The notes: a model not told the origin generated them from the letters alone. A stretch of 64,000 nucleotides of DNA from Clitopilus passeckerianus (GCA_944990035.1 CALYLX010000142.1:1054001-1118000); one strand, 5' to 3'. Counted from the stretch's first letter, positions 12,580-23,761 are shown. Numbers and translations are program-made.

Positions 12580-13290
12580 CTAATCGTGATTTGCACCGGT
12601 AAAAGTGGGCTTGCCGTATCGCGGAAGAGGAAGCCGTTCATTAATCCTGTTCATTAAATGCTTATCGAACTCGTAGTCACCACCTTCGCCATCCCCGTCA
12701 ATCACATCGCTCTCAGCCTCGATAGTTTCACCTCGGCCGGGCAAGATCCAAGGATTAGACGAGTAGGAGAAGCTCATGGGAGGGGGTGAAAGGCGAACAC
12801 GACCGGCTGAGGACCGTCTTTGGGTGCGCTGTGTCGAGGAGCCAGGAGACAATTTGAGAGGGGTAAATCCAACAATCGTAACAGGTGCTGATTGTTTCGA
12901 TTTTGAGTCCGAGGCCGGGCCTTGTGAGGGCGATGTGCTCTTTTCTGTCGTAGGGAGTTGCGACGGTAATGCCCGCACGGCTGTATGTGCATGAGCAGCA
13001 ATGGGCGGTGATGCAGAGCTGCGACCAACGTTCTGCTGCGGCTGCAGGCGTGATCGAGATCGAGGACTCGGCTTTGCATTATTCCGCTGCGAGGAATAGG
13101 TGGGGAAGTGGTATAGGAATTGGTCTTGCCCATGACTATGCCGGTGTGCATGAGCGGTCTCCATCATTGAAGGTGACGCTGGTGACATGTCAAAGATTTC
13201 CGGGTACGCGGAGTTGTAGCAGGAGGAAGACATGTTTGCGGAGGGCCGGTGGCGGTGAGGGATCTCAATCGGCGTTGTGGGTCTTGCCAT
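12580..13290 (-). CDS. Ser/Pro-rich protein of unknown function, 236 aa
   Basis: A single exon from an ATG at 13290 to a stop at 12580. I do not recognise the family. The sequence is low in hydrophobic residues and rich in Ser, Pro, His, Arg and Gln, so it is probably disordered. Three islands look less random and may be short linear motifs: APVTIVGFTPLKLSP near residue 135, SYSSNPWILPGRGE near 180, and a C-terminal FDKHLMNRINERLPLPRYGK just before the stop. An acidic run (ESDVIDGDGEGGDYE) precedes the last island. No signal peptide, membrane segment or enzyme motif is visible. Opposite-strand frames across the same bases lack these features. Confidence 0.6.
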   Translation of the reverse strand: MARPTTPIEIPHRHRPSANMSSSCYNSAYPEIFDMSPASPSMMETAHAHRHSHGQDQFLYHFPTYSSQRNNAKPSPRSRSRLQPQQNVGRSSASPPIAAHAHTAVRALPSQLPTTEKSTSPSQGPASDSKSKQSAPVTIVGFTPLKLSPGSSTQRTQRRSSAGRVRLSPPPMSFSYSSNPWILPGRGETIEAESDVIDGDGEGGDYEFDKHLMNRINERLPLPRYGKPTFTGANHD

Positions 13291-14246
13291 TCGAGAGTAG
13301 TGAACGCTGTTAGACCACGGCGAGACAGAGAGAGGTGTCCTCGGCGGCTTATGAAAATTGCATCAGTTATGTGCTGGGAACAAATGACTGCTGAAGTCAA
13401 TATGAGAGGCATTCACCATATATGATCAAAAGGTGTATTCCAGCCGAACTACCGCTGCATCCACTAATTGATTTTGTCGTCTCTCGGAGGAATGCTATAG
13501 AGAAGCTGCGTTGTATGCTTAGTCTTTAGCTATATGCTCCCGCGTGGAGGTTGTCGAGGAAGCCGATGATAATAACACCGACGGCTAGCTCAACGCGAGC
13601 GGAAGTATTTTTGTTCTGCACCTGTACTTCGGGATCGTTAACAACGCTGCTTTGAACATTCTGCTAGCACACTTGCCACGAACGGCTTTCGACTGCCTGA
13701 ACACTATTCCGAGGGTGGTAGTATAGAATAGAAATTTTCTATGGAGTGGGTGTGCAGTTGAAGGGAAGCTTGTTAGCAGCAGCCCCGCATCGCTTTTCAA
13801 TTTTTACCGTCAAATGCACGTGATGTCGAGATCAACGTCATGAGGACAAAAACACAACGCTAAAGCCAGATTTGGTAGACAGGGCGCCCGAGAACAATCG
13901 CCCAGACTATTGTGAAGTGTGAAGAAGCAAAGTTCGACGTAAAATTCAATTTTTTGAGCCATAGAATGCCTATCGAAGGTTCTGCAGAGACCTGGAAGGT
14001 CCTCGAAGATGTGGTCAGGGTCTGATGGATTGCTATCATCACGTCGCAGTAGATAACTCCACCATTCACCGCCATTTCAAGCCTGGAACCAGTGCATGCA
14101 GAAGAAAGAAGGCCGCAAGCGGTATTTCCACATCAAGGCTTGAATCACATGGAGCCTATGTGCATGTAATGATGTCATATCTTTCTGCCTTTAAAGAACG
14201 GTCTCAGCTGTGAGACTGAGCACCAAACTTTCATTCTACAACAATC
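13291..14246. other. divergent intergenic region
   Basis: 956 bp between the minus-strand orphan and the plus-strand Vip1-like gene, whose leaders point away from each other. Both promoters should be here. I see no coding exon or distinct repeat. Confidence 0.5.
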
Positions 14247-15284
14247 ATGGCTACAGTAAACGTCTCTGGAATTTCACCCAATACTACAGAAGCCCAATTA
14301 AAGGACTTTTTCTCGTAAGAAATTGCGCAGTGACTGTTATCGCTGAATACTCATCATTGAATATCTCAGATTCTGCGGAAAGTATGTGTTTTAAGCGCCA
14401 GTTTACACACAGAGCAGCCAACTCATGTATCATGACTTAGGATTAACTCGATCGACCGAAAAGGCCCAGAAGCTACCGTTCACTTTGAGAAATCATCCGC
14501 TGCTCGGACAGCTACCATGGTAGGCCGATCACGGCGTCGGTTTCAGTGCCATGCTAACGTCGTTACCTTTAGCTTCATGAAGGCACTTTGGATGGTGCTA
14601 CCCTGGAAGTTACGACTGATGCTGTCCATGATGACCACTCGACTTCCAAAGATGGTCATGACATTGATCAGACGGACAAGCCTCGTGCAGGCAGTGAGTC
14701 CCGAACTGTAACGACTTTTCAAACGATACTGAATTTTTGCTCAGTTGCTGCCGAGTATCTCGCAAAGGGATACATCCTCTCGGACAAGGCTCTCAAACAA
14801 GCCATTGAGATAGATCGTGAGTTTGTTCTTCTATCATCTCACTGTCATAAGTTAATGTCCTATTGTAGAAAAGCAGGGTATCTCAGAGCGCTTCTTGAAC
14901 TATCTCAAGACCCTCGATACCAAGCTTGGCGAGAAATTCTTCGGCTCGGGACACACCGTCTCAACCAAAGCGCAAGAGACGGCAGAAACTGCTCAGGCAA
15001 GAGCCAAGGAGGTTGACCAAGAGAAAGGGTATAGCAAGGCCGCTAACAACTACTATGCGAAGGCGCTATCTTCCTCTTATGGTGAGAAGGTTCGTGCCTT
15101 CTACACCAGCACCGCGAAGCAAGTACAGGATATACATGAGGAAGCAAAGAGGCTTGCAGAGGTCCATAAATCCCAGGAGGGTGGTGAAACAGCGCCCGCT
15201 GCAGGTACCACTGTTGCGTCTGAAGCAGCAGGATCCGCTGCAGTGCCCGATCCGAAGACACAGGCTGCACCTACTGTCGTTTAG
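14247..15284 (+). CDS. vip1: Vip1-like RRM protein
   Basis: Six exons: 14247-14314, 14370-14381, 14441-14519, 14573-14693, 14745-14816, 14869-15284, giving 255 residues. The N-terminal 75 residues form an RNA recognition motif: MATVNVSGISPNTTE (first strand, RNP2-like) and, later, EATVHFEKSSAART (RNP1-like). The second half is helical and charged, with ILSDKALKQAIEIDQK, a short FFGSGH motif, and an Ala/Glu/Lys-rich stretch ending in a Pro/Ala-rich tail. This matches the fungal Vip1 family (known from fission yeast), whose role is poorly defined. Exon 2 is a 12-nt microexon coding for part of FCGK. Both flanking introns have clear GT-AG ends, and the joined frame restores the conserved FFSFCGKI. 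Confidence 0.9.
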
Positions 15285-15607
15285 AGGGAGGTTGGGATAA
15301 GGACTTCGCATAGGATGTGTTATTTTTTCATTATGAATTGTATGAGTAGTGTATAAAGTAGGTTAATGTACACAAATTAATTTCTATTTCGACCGAAAGC
15401 AAGGCCTCACTAAAGTGAAGTGAGATGTGGCGTAATATTCGGGAATTCGGCCGACGAACCCAAATTACTATTTCCGGACACCACTCCCGAGATACTTTAG
15501 CCGTTCGGCCGGATGGAACTTCAGCAATCGGTACCGCTGGTAGAGATATCACCTACTACAAAACATATAAATAATCCGGTGAGATAGTGAGACCAACAAC
15601 TAACCAG

Positions 15608-16611
15608 ATGTCTTCGGAATCTCAGCCTTCAGCTCATTCACAAGCAGACCAACCAGATTCCTCTGGGTGGTCTGCTTCCCTTTACAACAAGGATGCGTCT
15701 TTCGTGTATTCAAAGGCTTTCACCACACCCGTTATCGACCTCTTGAAACCTCAGAAAGGGGAGAAGATAATCGATTTTGGGTGTGGCAGTGGTGAAGTTA
15801 CACTTGAATTGGAGAAGATCGTCGAGGAGGACGTGGTCGGTGTTGACTACAGTGAGAGCATGGTATGCCCTTTCCCTGATAGCCTATTTCAGCCCAAGTG
15901 ACATCACCTCTTGATACAGATCGAGCAAGCAAAGCATAATGGCCTAAAGCACGCATTCGTGGCCGATATCCAAGACCTCCGAATCCCGAGTGACATCCAA
16001 CCTGCACAAGAGAAGTTCGACGCAGTATTCAGTAATGCCGCCTTGCATTGGTGTAATAGAGACCCGGCTGGAGTGCTGGAGAGCGCGAAGAGGGTTCTGA
16101 AGCCAGGAGGACGACTGGTGGTTGAGATGGGTGGGTTTATGAACTGTGTCGGTGGGTCTCGTTCTGCTTTGCGGTGTCGAAAGGGAAGTTAACTTACTGG
16201 CCCGTAGCTGTGAGGTCAGCTCTGTACCATGTTGTAAGGACGAAGGGCCATGATCCCAAGAAGCTTGATCCCTGGTACTTCCCCTCCGTAGAGGTCTATG
16301 AGAAGGTGCGCTGTCTTTTAACCCCAAAGATAGAATATGATCCCTGAGATGGTTGACAGCTGCTCGTCCAAGCCGGGTTCAAACCCACCCATATCTCCTT
16401 GAACCCTCGCTTCACTCCTCTAGCTAGCGGCCTGGGAGCCTGGTTGGAGCTGTTTGCAAGGAAATCCTTCTTGAAGGATTTCAGCGACGAAGAAGCAAAT
16501 AAGATTATTGACGAGGTTGTGGACATTTGTCGCGTGGACTGTCAAGACGGCCAGGGCAATTGGGCCATGATGTACATGAGGTTAAGATTTTCTGCTATCC
16601 TAGAATCTTGA
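15608..16611 (+). CDS. SAM-dependent class I methyltransferase
   Basis: Five exons: 15608-15862, 15920-16151, 16208-16305, 16360-16611 with the last carrying the stop; counting the joins, four coding blocks, 278 residues. Motif I is clear (IIDFGCGSGEVTLELE, near residue 60), followed by a motif II acidic position (VGVDYSESM) and a post-motif ALHWCNRDP and RVLKPGGRLVVEMGG. This is the Methyltransf_11/25 fold of small-molecule methyltransferases; trans-aconitate methyltransferases and related enzymes share this pattern, especially the LHW motif. The substrate cannot be read from the sequence. The ATG at 15608 is used because the frame upstream has no other ATG. No targeting peptide is obvious, so it is probably cytosolic. 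It lies 323 bp after the Vip1-like gene on the same strand. Confidence 0.85.
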
Positions 16612-16955
16612 AGTACCTTTCCATGTAGTCGAAGTAACCAGATGTAGAGAGAGAATTTCAGAGGATTGAACCTGCAGAGCTGCCTTTTTTTGAAAGTTCA
16701 GTGAAAGCTCTGAGTATCCTCTTCCGACTCACGCTGACCACCTGACTACGGACCGGAAAACGCGAGGTTGATGCGAGCGCGAACAGCCACTTGGCCCGCA
16801 CTTTCCAGGCGTGTCGTGTCCTCTTTCCTCATACATAACCCACCGCCGTCGATGTGCTCTGCGTAGAACGCTCTCTCGTCTTCACATTCCTTGCTGTCGT
16901 ATTCTGCTTTATTTTTTTGCTGTCGGATCGAGCTTCGATCAACTACACATTCGCA

Positions 16956-18466
16956 ATGGGCAATACACGGAAACGGGCTACTAAAGGCTCAGGTGGAGAT
17001 ACTAGGACTTCAAAGTACAGGGTGCAGAATGGCAATGGCCGCGCAGAGAGTAAGATGGAAGTAGAGAATGGTGTTACATTGTCAAAGATGGCACCTGTGC
17101 TGTTTGATTATGCATCCGTACGATTACCTTTGGCTGGGCAAGGACGAAACTCATCACGCATGAAGACAGGTGTTGACCATGGTGCTCGGTGGATGTTGCA
17201 CGTAAGTTCACCAGCCGTTTTGGAAATTCAGAAAACCTCAAAGAGCTTTTAGAAACGTATACGCATATGAGCAGCTACTCATCCTAAACCCTCGAATTGG
17301 TTCGGCCTCCTTCAGTGCGGTCTCTTGGTTATTATGCTGACCTGTTTCCATTTCAAATAGGTTCTGCTTTGACCTTTTCACAAATGTTGTTCATCACTAT
17401 CCAATCCCTGCCGTCTTTCCTCGTATGGACGCCCAAGAAGTTGCTACCCAGTCTCAAACCACGACAAGTGCCAATATCTCAGTGGGCGGTGCAAGTCCTG
17501 CTATTGACGGCAGGCCAGCTGCTCAACAATTGGGCCTTTGCATATAATGTGCCATTGACCGTGATGATCATCTTCCGGTCCGCAGGTCTGGACGGATTCC
17601 ATTCACGCACATATATATGACTAATTTACCGGTGCACAGGGCTGGTGGTCTCTATGCTGCTTGGATATTTCATCGTGAAGAAACGATACTCCTTCATGCA
17701 GGTGGTCTGTACTACATATCTTCAACTTTCGCTGAACTGTCACATACTAACTCGCATACAGGCATGTGTTGCCGTAGTTTCGGCGGGTGTAGTGATTGCT
17801 ACGCTTTCTAAACCATCTCCACCCAAAGCGAGCACAATACCAGACGAACCACTATCACCTGAAGCTGCATGGAACTACTTCATTGGTGTCTCAATGCAGA
17901 TAATCTCGCTACTTCTTATTGGCCTCCTTGGCGTGTTGCAGGAAAACACATACAAGAAATATGGCCCATGTTGGAAGGAGGCAGTATTCTATACAGTATG
18001 CCTCCAATTCATTGAATCAATTCCCAGCTCTGATCCATACTCTGGTAGCACTCTCTTTCCCTTCCTATATTCGTCTTTCTTGGGTCGGACATCAAGCAGG
18101 GCCTAGTAAGCCTTGGGAGCAAGACTGCCACCAACTCGCCTATGACATCCTACCTGATACTTGCCGGGAATCTTGTATCGCAGCTTATATGCGTGTCTGG
18201 CGTTAACAAACTCTCGTCTGTGTGTACAACCACCTTTTCTGCAGCTGAACTATTTCTCATGAACTTCGTTTCCACAGCAAGTATCCAGTGTCTCAACGAA
18301 CCTGGTTCTCACCACAAGAAAGGCACTTAGTCTGTGCTTCAGCGTCTGGTGGTTTGGAAACGGTTGGAACGCACAATTGGGCGTTGGAGCAGCTATGGTG
18401 TTTGTCGGAAGCGTTCTGTTCTCTGCTGCTGGCGATGGTAAGGCAAAAGAAGAGAAGAAGGCTTAG
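16956..18466 (+). CDS. UDP-sugar transporter, UAA family (Yea4/SLC35B4-like)
   Basis: Eight exons: 16956-17117, 17170-17201, 17253-17299, 17361-17585, 17640-17701, 17762-17995, 18049-18219, 18278-18466, giving 373 residues. A hydrophilic N-terminus of about 50 residues is followed by roughly ten hydrophobic segments. Family marks include GGCCTNVYAYEQLL in the first membrane segment, GSALTFSQMLFITIQS, the FRSAGLVVSMLLGY block, and WWFGNGWNAQLGVG near the end; the C-terminus is lysine-rich (KAKEEKKA), as in ER-retained members. UAA transporters exchange UDP-N-acetylglucosamine or UDP-xylose with UMP across Golgi or ER membranes, and the yeast member Yea4 feeds chitin synthesis. Substrate choice here is inferred from family only. 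The ATG at 16956 is the first in frame. Confidence 0.88.
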
Positions 18467-18688
18467 AAGTCATGATCCATTTCGTTTTGTGATATAGAGG
18501 TTGTATATAGTCATAGCTATCTGGTAGCACATTATTTCATTTATCTTTCATCCTCCATATCTCGCTGCAAGCAATATTTTGACGAAGGTTTGTTGGATTC
18601 TGAAAGAATAATAATACACGGGCTAGTCATATGCTACACCAATTCCAATGCTCTAAAATATCTGACTTGCACCATCGCCGCTAGCCAA

Positions 18689-19561
18689 CTAATAATACAA
18701 ATGATCCTTCCCATGCTTGTTGTGGTCATGGTCGTACTTGTCATGGTGGTGACGATCATGGCCATGATCTCCTGACCTTCGTACACATTCTTGTTCTCGT
18801 GTACATGAACATGTTCATGGACGTTCTTACCCCCGTCCTTCTGCTCATGATGATGGGGTTTCTTGTAGTGACGACCATCGTGGTGATCATGATGGTCGTA
18901 GTCACCATAGTCTTCATGTTCATGACGGTGGTTATCGTGGCGGTCATGATGCTTATGATCATCGTATTTGTCGTAGCCCTTATGATCGCCATGGTCATAA
19001 TCGTTGTAGTCCTGGCTGGTACGACGATAGTGTTCATGCTTCCCATATCCATCGTGGTGGTGGTTGTCGTGACCATAGTGCTTGGGGTGATGTTCATACC
19101 CATGATCGTCATGATGCTCATTGTGGCTGGCGCGGTGTTGGTCTTTGTGGATGTGATAGACAGGCTCGTGCTTGTGGTCATGATGGTCATAGTCTTTGTT
19201 GTGATTGTCGTGGTGATCGTTGTGGTGACCCGCCTTGTATACATTTTCGTTTTTGTGGACGTGAACGTGCCTGTGAACGTTGCCGTGGTTGTTTGCGCTG
19301 TGTCCGTGCTTAGAGCCATGGGCGTGATCGTCATAATTGCCTCGGCGATATAGACTCGCGTTTGGAGTGATGTCCCGAGAAGCTAGAGAAGATTCTGCAA
19401 CGGCGATATCCTAGAAAAGAACATTAGATGAAAGTGAAATATCGCCAGAGCGAGCATACACTTACGCGGGTAACAAGGTGAGCATCAGATGAAGTAGCCT
19501 CAGTCCCGCTGAGAACAGCACAAGCAGAGAGGGCGAGAAGGGCAAACCAGCGAGTAGCCAT
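18689..19561 (-). CDS. secreted histidine/aspartate-rich protein
   Basis: Three exons: 19561-19466, 19410-18831, 18771-18689, giving 252 residues. It starts with a clear signal peptide (MATRWFALLALSACAVLSG, then a TEA cleavage site). After a short spacer nearly the whole protein is His, Asp, Tyr, Lys, Asn and Gly: about 60 His by my count, many as HH, HHH, DHH and HxH. There are no cysteines in the mature part. Such runs can bind Cu, Zn or Ni or give pH-dependent charge, but the function is unknown to me. A TATA box lies about 95 bp upstream. Intron 2 (18772-18830) is needed to return to the His-rich frame and end at KDHLYY; unspliced, the frame changes and loses His. The antisense strand is open and very hydrophobic, which is just the mirror of CAT/CAC/GAT codons. 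Confidence 0.85.
18781..18825 (-). repeat. second copy of a 15-codon His/Val motif, now inside intron 2
   Basis: If translated it would read NVHEHVHVHENKNVY. It matches the exon copy at 19237-19281 codon for codon in pattern, but it lies between the intron's GT (18830) and AG (18772). Confidence 0.8.
19237..19281 (-). repeat. first copy of the 15-codon His/Val motif, in exon 2
   Basis: Codes for NVHRHVHVHKNENVY near the start of the His-rich core. It pairs with the copy at 18781-18825. Confidence 0.85.
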
Positions 19562-20104
19562 TATGTTTTGAATGTTTGAGCGTAGTGGTTTGTATTAACG
19601 GTGGTTGTAAGATAAGATGGATTGTGCTTCAAGTTCGTCACTGCAGTCAATTTATAGCCTGCAAGAATCCAAAGCCTGCCCAAATCGAGAATTACCATAA
19701 TAAGCAAGAGGCCAAGCTATTCTATTTTTACACGACGAGACCCAGGCCAGTAGTTTTCAGAGATCGGGGAACTCAGGACGATATTGAAGTCAACTAGGCT
19801 GCTTGTAAAGGCCATTGTGGTGGTAAAAGGTAAAGGAAGGCTTGACGGAGGTTTTAAACCACAAACTCCGAATCGGCTGCCGGTCCGTCGCATTCGATAT
19901 TTTGTTTTCCTCCATTTGGGTGGTCGCATCCTTCTAGTCCGTCCTTAGTCTCCAAACAGAACCTCACACAGGTCCGTTCTTTCTGTCAAGCGCTTCAGGT
20001 TCAGGTCGAATGGAGCCAGGTGAACACACAAATGGTAAAGACAACTTTCCACCAAACCCCGTTGACGATCACTTTGTGGCCACCACCTTTCTCCTTCAAC
20101 GGCC
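19562..20104. other. divergent promoter region
   Basis: 543 bp between the minus-strand His-rich gene and the plus-strand DUF202 gene. It holds the TATA box listed next; nothing else clear is visible. Confidence 0.5.
19651..19656 (-). promoter_or_regulatory. TATA box of the His-rich protein gene
   Basis: TATAAA on the minus strand, in the context GGCTATAAATTG, about 90-95 bp before the ATG at 19561. Its position and perfect match suggest a strong, inducible promoter. The call rests on sequence alone. Confidence 0.6.
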
Positions 20105-20981
20105 ATGAATATCGATTGCAAAGTGTCTCCAGTAACAGAAAGGACGCCTCTGCTCAATTCGAAGAAGGCTCCGAAGCGTTCTAGAACCTCCGTTTCGAGC
20201 TTGGGCCTTCTATCCAGGCGACGAATGCTGGCTGGGCGACTTCCCTCGAAGCACAGCTACACGCACCCAGAGCCCTCAGCAAATCATTCGCATAAATGCG
20301 CCTGCCAGAATGACGGAACAACGTCACTCTCCTCCGCTTTCACCTACCATGAGCAGGACACTGAAGAATCGACCACTTCACTTTCTCGGACCATAACCGC
20401 AGAGCCCGATGCTGAATTGTCTGAGGCTTGTTCAACCCCAAAGACTGGGCTGCTGAAAGTTCTTGACAATGTTTCTCTGACGCTGGAAAATCATGGGAGC
20501 GTTGCTAGAGATCATTTAGCTTCAGAACGAACATTCCTGGCCTATGTCAGGACCAGTTTAGCGCTGGCATCTGCTGGTGTTGGTGAGTCCTTGAAGTTCA
20601 ATTTCCCAATTCGGATTCTAAACATCCTCTTTTCAATTCTAGCCCTAGTCCAGTTGTATTCTGTGGCAACAGCGAACGGGATCTTCCATAAAGGACATAG
20701 GATGCATCTGTATATCCGACCATTAGGTGGCCTCACTATCGGACTGGGTATTACAGTGATGACCATTGGTAAATATTTCTCCATAGTCACTCGAAGATCG
20801 TCTAACCGATGTATTGGATCCAGGTGTGATTCGCTATTTTGCTGTTCAGCAAGCCCTTGTCAAAGGATACTTCCCTGTATCTCGCGTTGCTACTGCTTTT
20901 ATGGCCTTCGCTTTGATTACTCTCGTCGTTCTTACTTTCAGTGTCCTGCTCGCTGGCAAGTTGGAGCCGCGGGGTGTCTGA
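20105..20981 (+). CDS. DUF202 membrane protein
   Basis: Three exons: 20105-20582, 20643-20768, 20824-20981, giving 253 residues. The first 135 residues are hydrophilic and include an acidic-cluster-like start (ERTPLLN) that resembles vacuolar sorting signals. From about residue 137 the DUF202 signature is clear: RDHLASERTFLAYVRTSLA, followed by three membrane segments, the last ending in VLLAGKLEPRGV at the stop. DUF202 is also found in Vtc1 and in SPX-VTC subunits of the polyphosphate polymerase complex, where it forms the membrane part. This protein has no SPX or VTC catalytic domain and the rest is unlike Vtc1, so only membrane location (vacuole likely) is inferred. The start is the first ATG in frame. 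Confidence 0.85.
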
Positions 20982-21623
20982 TACTCAATCACGAAGGAAG
21001 TTCACCCATTTTATTAACTCTCAGCACTTTTGCATCTCTCACAGCCCACACAAGTATTCCCCGCTTATCAGCTTTTAAAAGAGCAGCCTCTATTCGTCCG
21101 AACAATTATAATATGGATAATTTTGGGATTTTTTTCGGCTCATTCATTGCATTACATTTCTCATTGTACGCCTACCATGCTGTATGTCTACCATTTCCTA
21201 CTCCATACCCATACGCATTCATCTATATCATTCCTGTTGGCTGGCACGAAGCCCTTTTCCATAAGCAGGAAAGCCTCCGATCAGTATCTCAGCGAATCCG
21301 GCTCAATTGCACGCGATCTGGATATGTGATCAATCACATGAATGTCAACCTTGACCCCCGAGGCTAACTCGAGAATGGATTCTACGCTGTTCTACACCTC
21401 GAGGGATTCATTCCAGGACAATGCCTGCCATGGAGTCTGCGAGGTTCTGTCCAAGAGCTTGAGGGACTTCTGAGGGTCCTACGCGTCATAGATTGGCGCG
21501 CGTAGCCGATGGCTGTGAAGCTTAGTCAGCGCTTGTGAACCAAAGCCGGCAATGCGCGAAAGCAAGTAGTGTGCACCCTCTTGCACGACCGCGCTTGCTC
21601 TTGACCTCTCCACGACCTCCATT

Positions 21624-22488
21624 ATGAGCCAACGAAAAACGTCTTCAAAGGCCAAATCCCTTGCTCCGGTGCCCATGAGCTCAGCGAAAGCCGCAGCTCT
21701 GCATCAGTACCAGGACACCGACGGCCACTTTTCACTCGTCAGGTCAGAGTAAATTGACAGGATTCTTCGGATGAAGTATACTAATGAGAGCTACTCTTTT
21801 GTGATTTATAGGAATTTCCGACTAGCTGATCTTGTCACCATTATGAATGGTGTTTGCGGGTCGCTGTCAATTTTCTGCTCCGCAAACTACCTCATCACAA
21901 ATGACATTGACTATTTGTGGTCGGCACTGGCATTGCCTTTGGCCGGTCTGATCTTCGACATCTTTGACGGAAAAGTTGCGAGGTGGAGGAACTCTAGCAG
22001 TCTGCTAGGGCAGGAATTGGATAGTCTTGCTGACCTGGTGAGTATGAATAATACCACATTTGACTCAAGCTGCATAAACTGACCAATTTTAAATGTGAAA
22101 GATCTCTTTCGGCGTTGCACCAAGCGTGCTTGCGTTCACAATAGGTCTCAGAACATATCTTGACACTGTCTGCTTGGTTGGCTTCATCTGCTGCGGCCTT
22201 GCTCGACTCGCCCGTTTCAATGCCACAGTGGCACTTGTACCCAAAGACGGCACCGGCAAGTCCAAGTACTTTGAGGGACTTCCCATCCCATCATCACTAG
22301 GTTTAGTTGCCATCTTGGCGTATTGGACGAAGGAAGGTTGGATCGTGGGCCAGCAGGGCGTACCATACGGCACCATGCTTCTATGGGGTAAGGAAGGCGG
22401 ACGCGGAGAGGTTCACACCGTCAGTGTGATATTTGGTTTCTGGGCGGCAGCAATGGTTAGCAAAACGCTACGTATACCGAAGGTCTAA
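21624..22488 (+). CDS. CHO1: CDP-diacylglycerol-serine O-phosphatidyltransferase (phosphatidylserine synthase)
   Basis: Three exons: 21624-21742, 21812-22037, 22102-22488, giving 243 residues. The CDP-alcohol phosphatidyltransferase motif D-G-x2-A-R-x8-G-x3-D-x3-D is present as FDGKVARWRNSS then LGQELDSLADL, spanning intron 2 and continuing ISFGVAPS. Several hydrophobic segments follow. The family makes phosphatidylserine from CDP-diacylglycerol and serine in the ER; Cho1/Pss1 is the fungal enzyme, and animals make this lipid by base exchange instead. Downstream sequence FEGLPIPSSLG is also typical. Length is close to the yeast protein (276 residues), with a shorter N-terminus. Confidence 0.93.
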
Positions 22489-22843
22489 CGGCTACGACGA
22501 ATTAATGTCCCCTAACGATTTATAACGATACCCTATGGCTCACGGCAATTATTTGTTACAAACACGGACAGTGCTAGCATAGTGTTCCTCATGGGGTTGC
22601 AGACATTGAAATATTTTCCATTCAACTGGATTAACCTCCCTTTTGATACTTGAACTTGCTGGGAGACCAGGAAACAATCAATTAGCATCGATCTTCAACT
22701 AGTACAATGTGTGTGTGATCGGCATGATGTCGTCTGAATTGGCTACGTAGTTGGACAATCGTGGTAGTGACAAGCGCCCACGACTTCCCTCCCTTCAACT
22801 TGTTCTCAATTCAGCTGGAACTGGGACACCTTCTCCTCAGTCT

Positions 22844-23574
22844 ATGTCCGTTACCCCAAGATCGTTCTTTGAGTCACCTCCGACTTGCTCTGATGCAGGC
22901 CAGTGCAGGACTACCTGGGAAATTGTGCGCAGTTGCTTGGTGACTATCATTGCTTGTACTTGGGTGGCACTTCACCCCAATATTCCACATCCTGAAAAGC
23001 CCTACGGCTTCATGAAACATGGTCTTCGTCAGGCGAAGATGATGGCTCTCGCACTGATCGCGCCTGAGGTTATAATCCTGTGGGCCTGCAGATAATGGTT
23101 TGCAGTGGCTGAACTAACACGACTTTACGAAGGTGAGTACCATATCTTCAAGTTTGCCATAACCTCTCATAGTTTTGTCCTCGTTTTTTTTAGAGTTTGG
23201 TTGGACTCGGACCCACTCTTTCTTTGCTCTTATGGGCGGCTTTGCGGAAGTAACGAGAGATCCGTTCGGGGCGAAACAAGTCAGAAGGATCTCGCCTTAT
23301 AATCTCCGGCGTTACTTTAAGGAGGGGCATATCAAAATCAGTCAAGAGGAGATCGAAGATCGAAGCAAATGTTTCCAGGCTGGACAACATTGCCTACGAA
23401 CTTTTCCATATACTGACCGGTCGTCGTTTCCGCCGTTTCATAGACAACCCTATCCGGATTTCTTACGTTCTTGCTAGAGTCATTCTGCTGGTACAAATGT
23501 TTGTTTTACTGCGATCACCCCCCGAGAACGTGTTTAAGACAGTGCGATGGACGAATTTCATACCGCATGTATAA
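22844..23574 (+). pseudogene. remnant of a mushroom-lineage integral membrane protein family
   Basis: Three pieces of one gene can be read. Piece 1 runs from an ATG at 22844 and includes TTWEIVRSCLVTIIACTWVA, LHPNIPHPEKP and LIAPEVIILWACR, but an in-frame TAA stands at 23093-23095 where the family has Gln before WFA. The same frame continues after it (WFAVAELTRLYE), crosses a normal intron 23133-23193, and goes on with FGWTRTHSFFALMGGF to EEIEDRSK (about 23369). From 23377 a different frame holds RLDNIAYELFHILTG and a family-like ending RWTNFIPHV, with stop at 23572-23574. The middle part expected between these pieces (further membrane segments) is missing. The function of intact members is unknown. 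I know this family from agaricomycete genomes, where it has many copies; that is memory, not a search. Confidence 0.75.
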
Positions 23575-23761
23575 TACACATCAATTTTTTGTATAATAAG
23601 ATCTCATCCCGATTCTTCTGCACCCCAAACTTTTCAAAGAATCAGAACTACTTGTCATCGTCCCGAAGAACCAGTGAGGAGTTTGGTAGCTTCAACCCCG
23701 CAGATGGTTTGGGCAAAAATTCAATAAGTGACTGTGGTGGGGTTCTTGGCCAGTCATCGGT

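Noticed and set aside
16373..16392. GGTTCAAAC resembling a tRNA B box
   Set aside because: It lies in a coding exon of the methyltransferase (AGFKPTH) and no tRNA cloverleaf or A box fits around it. No tRNA or rRNA gene was found in the window.
18799..19353. 184-codon plus-strand frame coding for an extremely hydrophobic Val/Met/Ile protein
   Set aside because: It is the reverse complement of the His/Asp-rich gene: CAT, CAC, GAT and GAC codons read backwards give Met, Val and Ile. The minus strand has a signal peptide, TATA box and introns.
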